From Stenopsyche tienmushanensis (lineage: Eukaryota; Arthropoda; Insecta; Trichoptera; Stenopsychidae): a stretch of 64,000 nt of DNA. Shown here in pieces: positions 37,001 through 46,122 of this stretch (position 1 is the first letter of the stretch; each line of letters begins with the position of its first letter). Position numbers and translations under genes: made by a program. The stretch is taken from assembly GCA_008973525.1 (NCBI GenBank), contig WACJ01000185.1, positions 372,001-436,000 on the forward strand, given 5' to 3'. Under the pieces are notes generated by a model. That model saw nothing but the letters and a program-made list of their open reading frames with translations, did no database searches and was not told the DNA's origin.

Positions 37001-38200
37001 TTTTTTATTTTCAGTTATCGATTCGTATTTTTTGATGTCTTGTTATACGGAATTGCCTGTGTTTAAAATAATTATTTTGACTGTCCTCTAGAATTGAGTT
37101 TCTATACGGCTTCAAAGAGCCAAAAACGAATGAAAATACGTTTCATGTCATCTTAAACTCATTTAAAATCATGACAAATTGAAGAAAAACAGTCCGAAAT
37201 AATGGAATTAGATTGTTTTTAAAATACGCCCTCTCTGAAGGGTCGTCACAAAAAAGTCCCGCAATAATGTTATTACAGTTGACGGAAAAAAAAGTTTCCC
37301 GAAGAAAATTTTAATAAACAAACATTAACGATATTGTTTCTGTGCCCCGTTTTGCCCTAATTGCAATCAAGTCAAAGGACGAATTTGGAGGATAACTTCA
37401 TTAACATGAAATGTTGGCCTAACGAATTCGCCCGTCACCATGGATGCCTTTTGATCCATATCAATTTTCAGCTTTAATGTGAAATCATATCCCCAAAAGA
37501 AAAACCGAACCAACACAACGCTACAGCATTTAATTGACTTACAAACGAGCAAAGATATTTTTTTTAGAATATCGATTTTCCCCCAAAGTCATGGTGCGTA
37601 AATTCATTTACATTGTGTATTTTCTGTATAGGTCATATCTCCCCGGGGAAGACTTAATTGATTATTATTAAGCATGGTCCCTAATCCACGGCGTCCATGT
37701 TAGCCGTATCCTTGCTCAAAACGCGATCATAACCATCAGCCTATTTATTTTATCCCTGTGTTTTGGTTAGACCAACAAAGGAAATGTGGAGAAGAAACGG
37801 GCACGTTATTAATTTTTAATTATCCCCATTCCGGTCTGTTAAATTTCTAACAATTTGCTTGCCGAAATTATGCAGCGAAATTTCTTCATCTGTGTGTGAA
37901 CGCTATGAAATTAAGTTCTATTTTTATTCAAAGAAAATTAGCAATGGCTTAATTAATAATTAAAAAGTTGTGTCATTAAAATGTTCAGCTTCGTTTGAGT
38001 CCCAAAGCATAGTCATCAAGTATTATAAAATAAACTTAAGTTGATTGTATTTTTAAGAGATAAAATGCGTGAGACTATCGCGCGGTAGAAGTACAACTTC
38101 TTAGCTCCTAGGGAAGCGTTTATTCAATGCAATGCGTTTCAACATTGGTTGACGTAAATTACTAGCTGAAGGTATAAATTGCGTTTGTGTAATATAAAAT
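31086..38200. other. 7-kb AT-rich stretch, probably intronic or intergenic
   Basis: No exon-like ORF in any frame. Two mariner-end-like motifs occur: AATCAATAAGTTTGTAAGATT near 31617 and CATTCAATAAGTTCGTAGGA near 35279. GC-richer patches at 35750-36190 and 37220-37850 show no protein similarity. If the region from 29.4 kb to 39.8 kb belongs to one gene, this is its first intron. Confidence 0.4.
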
Positions 38201-38240
38201 AAAATAGGTAAAATACTGGTCTAGTGGTTAATTTATGCTA

Positions 38241-38294
38241 CGTATAGACACATACAGTAGAGGCGGCACGGCGCATGCGCGTAGAGTGTCTATA
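38241..38294. promoter_or_regulatory. NRF1-like palindrome in a short inverted repeat
   Basis: GCGCATGCGC at 38271-38280 is the exact palindromic core bound by NRF1 and its insect counterpart erect wing. It sits between TATAGACAC (38244-38252) and its perfect complement GTGTCTATA (38286-38294), in otherwise AT-rich DNA 1.5 kb upstream of the signal-peptide exon. A promoter or enhancer role is inference. Confidence 0.35.
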
Positions 38295-39131
38295 GTGTAT
38301 CCTCCCTATCTTTCCGATTAACTACCGACTGGAGCTTTTCGATTTTTTCGAAAAGTGAAGTTCCAAAATTTTCGATTTCCTGACAAACTATTTATTTCCG
38401 TCGCTGCAGATGAATATTTATATACTGTAATACTTTGATGTGATTCGTAATTATATTACGGAGGAATACAAAAATTATGAATCCCGTATCTATTATATTT
38501 CATATCGAAATTCCCATTATAAGAGTCGATGTGTAGTAAATACATCACCGGTAGGGAAAGGTTAATATAACAATTTGAAAAACATATATGTAGTGTATAT
38601 ATGTGTGCATAGATTAGACAGTTACTGCCCCTAGGCGTCACCTCAGCTCGTCAATTAGTAGTTACGCCACTGTTTCCAAGCGTCCAGATTTCGGCGGGAA
38701 TGTCTTGATTTAGTAACCTTCATTGTGTTGGTTAGGTGTACAATTTCTGTTAGGTAAAAATTTCAATCCTGAATTTTTCGGGATTACGTTTACTAATCCC
38801 GGGATTTATGAGCACCTAAAACTGTCCGGGATTCCGAGATTGAATTCCCTACTCAGGGCTGGCAAAAAAAAAATAATCTTGTACGGTTTTACAGATTTGA
38901 TTGAATGGAATGAAAACGCATTATCAAAAAATGCCCATAATAGGAAGCATATTCATACTCATAAGATTACATTTATATCATTTGTATCTTACATTTACCA
39001 CTTTGTGTTTCTAATATTGTAGATAACATGATGAGATTAATTTGTGAACGCTCATTGGAGATATTTTCAATTTTCGCAAGGGCAATCGTAAAGTACATAT
39101 CAGAATTACTTCAACGTTTAAACATTTGTTT
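38295..39131. other. Unassigned DNA
   Basis: A 99-codon plus ORF at 38723-39022 includes repeated CGGGATT blocks (38780-38850) that look like eroded repeat sequence and not protein. Nothing else was seen. Confidence 0.35.
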
Positions 39132-39184
39132 AATCATCAATAAATCTATAATATATTAAATATATTATAGATTTATTGATGATT
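39132..39184. repeat. Perfect 24-bp inverted repeat with 5-base loop
   Basis: Left arm 39132-39155 (AATCATCAATAAATCTATAA and on) is exactly complementary to right arm 39161-39184. TTAAA is the loop. The right arm is followed by a second GATTTATTGAT, a short tandem copy. A 24-bp uninterrupted stem is far beyond the other hairpins in the window. It could extrude as a cruciform or mark a palindromic insertion or repair event. Confidence 0.85.
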
Positions 39185-39771
39185 TATTGATACGGCTTAG
39201 GATTTTGATCAAGGATCGTATTAATAAGATATTTTTACATAATCCAAGTTCAAAATTATAGTATATCTGGAATATTAAAGGGTATAAATTCACTCAAGCG
39301 TCATTTTAATTGTCGATTTATTTTATTTATATAAAAAAATATATTATTATATGAATTTTTAAGCTTTGTTGGAGTTCTAGGGAAAAAAACTAAAATATTG
39401 TTAAATTCAGATGTTATAATTTTCTGAACAAACTTGCCTCCATAGTATTTATGATATGCTCTCATTTCATTTGAATATTTATGTTTATGTATTTCTCAAA
39501 GAAGAAATTTATCCGACTAAGCTCCATTGTGTGAAACGGGTCCTCTATATAGAGATCCGGACCGTTAAAGATCCTATTGAAAAAAATACAGCTCAATTTA
39601 AGTAGAAAGAGGATAATAAAAGTCCTTTCTGCACGACTCCGCCGGGAGAAGAGTATATTTTACAAAACGGCAAGCCCGAAAAAATAAATTTCAAGATTTT
39701 GTAATACTTCTTTTCATTGTAATATGGTCTAATTTTGTTAAAAACTCATCTTAATTATTCTCCATTTTCAG
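39185..39771. other. AT-rich DNA upstream of the exon
   Basis: No feature until the pyrimidine-rich splice acceptor that ends at 39771 (TTAATTATTCTCCATTTTCAG). Confidence 0.4.
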
Positions 39772-39887
39772 ATGCTCTAACATTTTGAACACACATAGAT
39801 GCCGGTGAAATAATTAATAAAAACATGTGACATTAACGATCGTACAGCGAAGTGCTCTTCCAAGAATAAATCAAATTCAGTGAGACC

Positions 39888-39917
39888 ATGAGTGTAAAAT
39901 TAGTGAAAAGTTTGTGA
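39888..39917 (+). other. Short upstream ORF overlapping the main start
   Basis: ATG at 39888 opens a 9-codon frame (MSVKLVKSL) whose TGA stop (39915-39917) shares its last base with the ATG of the main frame (39917-39919). This arrangement is known to tune translation through termination and reinitiation. Whether the mRNA exists is inferred from the exon call. Confidence 0.35.
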
Positions 39918-40055
39918 TGACCCTGAAAAACAATCACATGAATTTTGCCAATATGATTTCATCCTTGAAGGGAGGCTGCATTTGGAATCGAAGAGGAATT
40001 CTTCTGCTCTTCACCGTCATCAGGATGCTGCATTTCACCGTTGGAGATAACTTGG
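39917..40055 (+). CDS. Partial: first coding exon with signal-peptide-like sequence
   Basis: The exon is proposed to run 39772-40055, from a good 3' splice site (pyrimidine tract then TTTTCAG) to a donor G|GTTAGT. It begins with about 145 bases of 5' UTR. An in-frame stop at 39881 and the first in-frame ATG at 39917 fix the start. The 46 codons hold a basic stretch (WNRR), then a hydrophobic run GILLLFTVIRMLHFTV and GDNL, the layout of a signal peptide with cleavage expected near the end. The intron that follows is in phase 1, typical after signal-peptide exons of secreted and cell-surface proteins such as the immunoglobulin superfamily. No later exon could be identified, so the gene is unnamed. 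Alternatively this is a chance frame, but splice sites, length and hydrophobic profile agree. Confidence 0.5.
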
Positions 40056-41454
40056 GTTAGTCATATCGTTTATTTCGTATTCATATTTACATCGATTGTC
40101 GTTTTTTTGGACCGGCGGCTATAAGTCATTTGAATAAGTGATTTATTTGCAAATTTTAGATACTCGATGCTGTTAAGAAATTCTTCCCATATTAATTAAA
40201 TGCGGAATAATTCAATTTCCACGCGTAATTAATAATGTCGGCATTTTCCACTGGGAATCTACTTCCGGTAGAATTACCATAATTCAGGAGAAAATTTGAC
40301 TTGCAATATTATTAAAGACGGCAATTTCCCACTGTAATTAAACAAAGACATTATTTAAGATCCGCAATTTTATTAATAATTCCAGCTCGATATGAATTCG
40401 AGTCCCTGGAGTGCGGAATAAAATAAGAGCCGTCCGTTCTTTCATTTTTTTTACCTCCTAAATATGGAACTTATTATATCGCGTTTCAGCGTAGGGAACG
40501 TATTTTGTCAATTTAAGGATGAAACGATGAAGATGGGAATGGCGAGATAAGTTGATCAGGAAAACGTCACGTCGCACTTATCGATTCAAAGGTATTGTTA
40601 AAATTTTCCAAATTAACGCCTTAAGGGACGAAATTCGATATAATAATGATATTTTTTGCTTTGATGTGACAATTTTTTATGAAGATAAAATTTATCTCGT
40701 GCATAAAATAGATGATTAAAGAGGGCCGAATAACACAACGTGAAACGTACACTAATTTGAAATTAGAGTTGTTTTTCTGTGTACTTTAGTTGTATTATTA
40801 TCATAGTCCATTACAGTTAATAATTATATCTAGTCTCTTAAAGTGATTACAAATCGCATTATCTTTTATTCGTTTTTCTCACCCTATACCCTATCAACTC
40901 AGTGGCATTTAAATACAGCTTTTTGATAAGCATTTTGTTATAGCTATTCATTTTCATTCAATGTTTTAATATATAAGATTCAATGGAAAATATTCGTTTA
41001 AATTTTGTTGATTGATAGTATTTTTTTTACTAACAAGATACTTCGGCTCGTTATTATCGTAATCCAGCTATAACCAGTCAATTGCAGAAATAGAACCTTT
41101 TTAATATGGATTCATATGAGATTTTTATGTACGAGCTATTCTGAGCTGAACTTCTTAAGCATCACGTAGGCTAGCATCCTCTTTGCAAGAAAAAAAGGAA
41201 CTATATTTCAGAAAGTTTTTCCTAGTTAAATATTTCGTCTTTAGAAGTTTTCCACTACTTTTCGAGGAAAACTACTTTTTAGTTTTAATAATTGCCCAAA
41301 TTCCCTATCGATATAGTCATAGAAATACCCTTAGATACATTTATCCAGCTGACTGACTGGTTAAACGTTCATAACTTAAACTCAAAGGTTATGATGCCTT
41401 CAATATCGAACGTACAAATAGGTGAATGTGTCTACATTATGATTTTTTTACCAT
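40056..41454. other. AT-rich DNA, probably intron
   Basis: No exon-like sequence recognised. The 60-codon ORF at 41292-41474 has no known domain. Confidence 0.4.
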
Positions 41455-41575
41455 CGCCCAAATCACCCGAATGAACGTATCTAAGGGCACTTTCGCGACT
41501 ATTTTGATTCGAAATTTAGGTGATTTTAAAAGTTGAGTAGTTTTACTTTCTCCTTAATATAAAGCCTTTAAGATG
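41455..41575 (+). repeat. Dispersed repeat family D, copy 2
   Basis: Matches 18270-18440 in GA(A/T)GAACGTATC-AAGG, CTTTCG and GGTGATTTTAAAAGTTGAG-type sequence. It lies directly downstream (in transposase orientation) of the mariner relic at 41650-41990. Confidence 0.4.
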
Positions 41576-41649
41576 ATCATCTTGATTTAATTGGAAAAGA
41601 TTCATGGTGATGCTTTGCCTAAGGCTCAAGAAGTAATAGATGTACTCAT

Positions 41650-41990
41650 AAATATTTTCGTTTTTTAAAAGCTACATATATCTAAAAAGATAGAAATCCG
41701 ACGAAGCGATGTCTGGAGAATAAGGAGGATGTCGAATTGTCTTTCATTTTCGCCATAGTAAGTTCGCAGTAGTTTCAAAGTATTTATTGTTTGTCCAGGT
41801 TTAAGTGTTTCAAAATGAATGACATTCTTGCTGTTCCACCATACAGTCAAAATATTTTTTTTGTTGTCAGGCCGGGCTTAGGGGTCGGTTTTGCTATCTT
41901 TAGCTAGCTTAATATATCTTGGAATTGCTCCTAAATTCGTAATGATTTTTTCCAATTTCGTAAGCCTTAGTTTTGCAAATTCGAGAAACA
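41650..41990 (-). pseudogene. Mariner-like transposase fragment, third family
   Basis: The minus strand reads IPRYIKLAKDSKTDP and LTVWWNSKNVIHFETLKPGQ, then TIN. This is the central mariner block between the first and second aspartates (family form: VMVTVWW---GVIHY--L-PGQTIN). After a frame change it gives HPPYSPDIASSDFYLFRYM, with the third catalytic aspartate. The intervening second-aspartate block is mostly unreadable. The sequence differs clearly from both other mariner families in the window. No terminal repeats were matched. Confidence 0.75.
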
Positions 41991-43380
41991 CAATATCAAT
42001 TTTTTAATTTTTTTTATTTCTAAAATAGCGTTTGATTATTGTATAAGAATTTTAAGTAAAAAAGGATCTAATACATTAGATATTTTTAAAAATATTTAAA
42101 TTTTTATCAAGGCTCTTTGAATTTATCAGATATTAAATTTACTCTCCATCTTTTTAAAAATAGAAATGGATCTTAGTATTTATTTTTTATTAAGTTATAA
42201 ATATTTTAAAATATGTTTGATCACGACATTTGAAATAAATTAGAAGTAGCACTTGATCTGAAAAAATCTGTTTGGGTATATGTCACATAAAACCGAAAAG
42301 AGCTTGGAATTTATTAGGCGATATTTTATATAATCTGTAAACATAACACATTCTTCAAATATAGACGCAAGGTTTTTTTCAGGATAAAGGTTTCTTTGTG
42401 AACACTCTAATGCGTTCATATACTGGTAATACCATTTGAATTTATCCCAAAATCCATTTAGGGGAATCCGAATTGTATTCAATTAAATCCAAATCGAGTG
42501 ATTAAATCATTACCTAGATTGAGGAAATTGGGATACTACTCCAGACAATACCAAACCAGTTAATGTTCGTTGTGTCTCTAATAATTTTTATGTAATTCCC
42601 AATATTTTTGCTAATCTTTTTCCATCCTTCAGATGAATTTATTTTTGCAAGTTATTCATTAAAAAATGCTTTTTCCCATAAATATGAATAAATGGCAGTC
42701 GGAAGAAGTAAAATGTAGTGAATATGAGGCGTGTAATAAAATTTTCCAGTCTAGACTATCCATTTTTCCACAGGTTAATTTATCGTTGTCGTTCTGCAAA
42801 ACAACGTTGTATCTAAAATAACATTCAATATAGCTGATATTAGTACCGCATTTAATATTATATTATACATTGAATTTTTCAATGCATTAATGTTTTTAGA
42901 GTTTGATTCGGAATCAGTCAGTATGAGGTTCTTATTAGTAAATTTACATTAATATTTTCTTGTTGAATTTCACGTTGATTTTCAAATTCATAAAGCTCCA
43001 CTTTTATTGGGGAAATAATGATTAAAGGTTGAATGTTTGACGTTGAGAGTGGTGAAAATGATTAAAATCCGGAGCCAGCGCCCCAATTAGAACACCCCTT
43101 TTGATCTCATTTATTTTAGTAGGCAGTTTTTGATTGATTTATTTAAAGAAACATATTATTATGTCGAATCAAAATATATATTTTATTAAAAACTATTAGA
43201 AAAAAATCGTTCAATATCACTTGAATTTTGAATAATTATTTTGAGTATATAAGAATATTTAATTTTATGAGATCTGTGAAGAAAAATATTTATAAAAAAA
43301 TATAAGAAAAAAAAAATTGACGAAGCATTTTAAGTGGATGATGTTTTTTTTATAGTTTAGAATTCATATGAATTAGATTT
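41991..43380. other. AT-rich DNA, nothing recognised
   Basis: An acceptor-like CATTTTTCCACAG|GTTAAT junction occurs at 42773. The minus ORF 42240-42482 is not recognised. Confidence 0.35.
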
Positions 43381-43545
43381 TTAACCCTTCAGGAAGTGAG
43401 CTAATTTAAAGTTATCATATTTGTAATGCTATATTTGTATGTCCGCCATTTATAATCCGTACAAATCCACTTATCTGTCAGGACCGTCGCAGCGTATATG
43501 ACGCTTGTACATACATAAATAAATACTGTCGATAGAACACAATAT
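43381..43545 (+). repeat. TTAA-starting repeat family B, copy 1
   Basis: Begins TTAACCCTTCAGGAAGTGAG. It shares with 50874-51050 and 58825-59000 the ordered blocks ATGCTATATTTG, TCCGCCA-TTAT-ATCC, AATC-ACTTATCT-TCAG and CGCAG. TTAACCCTTT-type starts are the usual terminal form of piggyBac-like elements. A family C block ending in TTAA lies 0.8 kb downstream. Confidence 0.65.
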
Positions 43546-43670
43546 TCGGTAATTTGATTCTGAGGCTCATTGATGACTTTCTACATCTCCTTATTTATAG
43601 ATATTTTATGTGTATTCCTTTCCTATATTTCGTACCAAATTATTATTCGAATAAATTAAGATCAACGTTA

Positions 43671-43695
43671 TGATCCTTCTTCCCCGCAGGTAAAG
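43671..43695 (+). other. Candidate recursive splice site
   Basis: ATCCTTCTTCCCCGCAG|GTAAAG joins a strong polypyrimidine tract and CAG acceptor directly to a donor-like GTAAAG, with no exon between. This is the defining form of the zero-length ratchet points known in long fly introns. It lies 3.6 kb downstream of the phase-1 donor at 40055, on the same strand. Used as an ordinary exon it would give only ten codons before a stop (GKETLQKEGA), which favours the ratchet reading or chance. Confidence 0.35.
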
Positions 43696-43889
43696 AAACT
43701 CTGCAGAAGGAGGGAGCTTGAAAAACAAACATCTAGAATAGCCGTCTTGTCTTTTGTTTGTCTAACCATATTCTACCTTTCATATGGGCCATCTAAATCT
43801 TAACACATTTTAGTTGGGTGCTGACTGTGTGCGGGCGAAGTTGCGTATTTTTATTTTTTGAAGGGGGCATTTAGCGATCCTTTTTATGA

Positions 43890-44022
43890 GGCCATTGCCA
43901 ACCATTTTGACATAGTTTCATGGCGTACATATGTTTTTAAAAATATGGTCGCCAGCCACACCTCCTGTAGGATTCGAATCCAAGATATCGAGTTACGAAC
44001 TCAACCGCTTAATCACGAGACC
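43890..44022 (-). repeat. tRNA-derived SINE, copy 3
   Basis: On the minus strand it opens GTCTCGTGATTAAGCGGTTG (A-box region). GGATTCGAATCC follows as a good B box, then GGAGGTGTGGCTGGCGACCA, and the tail TATGTACGCCATGAAAC and AATGGTTGGCAATGGCCTC. It has the best-preserved B box of the three copies. The anticodon arm is not intact, so it is not a tRNA gene. Confidence 0.75.
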
Positions 44023-44264
44023 TTGAAAATGCTGTAAAATCAAAATGACCAAATATTTTAAAGTTTTTTTAATAAACACTCATGAAATAAAATTTCACAA
44101 AAGCCAAGCTAAAATTTTCGTAATTTATGGGTGGCACACTTTTTTTTTGCTATCACTATTTAAAAGTTTATATAATGTTTTAATAACGACGCTCGATGAT
44201 ACACTTGATTGGAACTACCTCTGTCAAAATGCACCACTACACTTTGGTAAACTAATATAACATA

Positions 44265-44352
44265 TCATATTACTTATATCACACTACAGTACTAATTAAA
44301 TAAGTAAATAAACGTAATACTCGTATTACGTGTCCCGACAAAAGTGTGTTAA
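44265..44352 (+). repeat. TTAA-ending repeat family C, copy 1
   Basis: TACAGTACT-ATT-AATAA and ACGTGTCCCGACAAAAGTGT, then GTTAA, match 59395-59461. Together with the family B block at 43381 it could bound a 972-bp TTAA-flanked element that now carries a SINE. Confidence 0.55.
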
Positions 44353-46104
44353 GCGTAAATTAAGGCCTTTATGTATTATAAATTATCATACAATAATATC
44401 ATGTATTTTGTATATACGCTACGAAGTTATTTCAACATCAGTATGCGTTGATAAAAGCAAAAATAATATTATCCAATGTACCTGTTGTTTTGGCATAGTT
44501 GTATCATTGCAAACTCGTTTTGTTTAAGCACCGTTTTCAAAGATTATTTTTAAAGGCGAATCTTTCAGAAGTCAGTTTGGCAACGGCTTAAAAAGATATG
44601 TGTGTCTTTGAATCAATAGAATATTAGAATTTTTATCATAGAACAATATTTATGAGCTGTTAGAAAAAGGTTCATATGGAGGTGCAGATTGTTAGTATTA
44701 GTGAGTTATTCGGCAAATAATATTTTATATGTAACATAACGTCGATAGTATTATTCGACCGCTCGTTTCTTTTGTGCTCCCATCACATCCTGCTTTATGG
44801 ACTTCGTCCTGTCGTCGAATGTTGACACAACTGTTACATTTTTCTCATTGTTTTTCGACATCAAATGGAAAAATTGTCGTCGCTATCCTCAACGACGGCA
44901 ACCAAACCAGATGAGTGAATAAAAAGACGATTGAAAACATGTGTCAAATCCCCGCTAAGCAAACATCTCGCACGAAAGCTTTCTCAGATGCCTCACGGCT
45001 CCTTCCATCCTGGAGATGGAGCAAGGAGGCAGGAGGAAGACACGTACAATCAGCGAGGCATCTAGGCAGGCGCTTCTACTTTTAGCACACGTCTGGCTCG
45101 TTGAATACCCAGCTTTGTGTGAAAAAGGTCCTGGGTCAACAACTGTTTCGGTTAAAAAATAAGGTGGATCACTACGAAAGGATTCTGTATTTTTGACAAC
45201 GCCAGAAAGAACTCCCATACGATTTTAATGATGTATTATGCGAGACTCCTCTATTACCATATATATTAAATCCCTTGTGAGGATTGAAAGGGAAAGGTCT
45301 CAGGTATTTATTTAATTTGTGCGCTTGTGAAAAGACTCGGGTTAAGGTCTTAAAATATCACATAAAAACACAAAGAATACATCTGAATGGATTATTTATG
45401 GTAAATTTGTTACTATCATTGTATGCTAAACGGAAATAATATTTTATAAACGAGATAAAAAAATATGTTTTGTGTAAATTTTAATAGCCTGAATTTGTCA
45501 TATTTCCTTTTTAATTTAATAAAATGGATTTTTTGGTTGTTGAAGATCACAACTTATATTGATGCTTTGACTGAAACCATAACATTAAATATGAGAGTAT
45601 AGAACATTTACATCGAAATTTTACAAAGAGCATTCCAATTACAAATTGACTAATGATTGAAGAATTTAAAAAAATGCTTTGTATAATAAATTCTAATTAA
45701 TTTAGGTAACAGGCCAAATATAATTCTAGGACGCACATCGACAGTTCATATAAAAGTAGTAAAGAAAAAAATGTGCCTAAAAATTTAACATTTGAGGGTG
45801 AAGGTTTAAATTGAGGGTTGTATTAATAGAAAACTGGATATCTTCATGGTTAAGACAAAATGGCGGAGTTATAAGGCATTCTATTAGGCACCTTTTTTGT
45901 GATATCAAACGGTCTTCTTGTCTCAAACTTGTCACTTGTCGAAGGTTTCCTTTTAAATTGAAACCAAAAATATAAATATTCTTTGATTTTTAATATGTGT
46001 AGGCAGTCAACTAAGCTATAAAAAAGTATAAAATCAAAAATTTACTAGACTTTTTAGTTAAAATTTCATATTATTTAAAATTTTATTTATCATTTTTATA
46101 AAAA
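44353..46104. other. Unassigned DNA with one acceptor-like minus-strand site
   Basis: GC-richer at 44790-45130. On the minus strand a long pyrimidine tract TCTTCCTCCTGCCTCCTTGC, then TCCATCTCCAG ends at 45010, followed by GATGGAAGGAGCC. An 87-codon minus ORF (44955-45218) spans it. No known domain was recognised. This could be a minus-strand exon or chance. Confidence 0.25.
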
Positions 46105-46122
46105 ATATATATATATATATAT
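46105..46122. repeat. (AT)n microsatellite
   Basis: Nine uninterrupted AT units. Confidence 0.9.

Noticed and set aside
38210..38290. tRNA-like start GGTCTAGTGGTTAATTTATG at 38219
   Set aside because: It resembles an A box or D arm, but no B box or T arm follows and no cloverleaf closes.
43690..43725. Ordinary short exon joined to the signal-peptide exon
   Set aside because: In phase it gives ten codons and then a stop. A recursive site or chance is likelier than a terminal coding exon.
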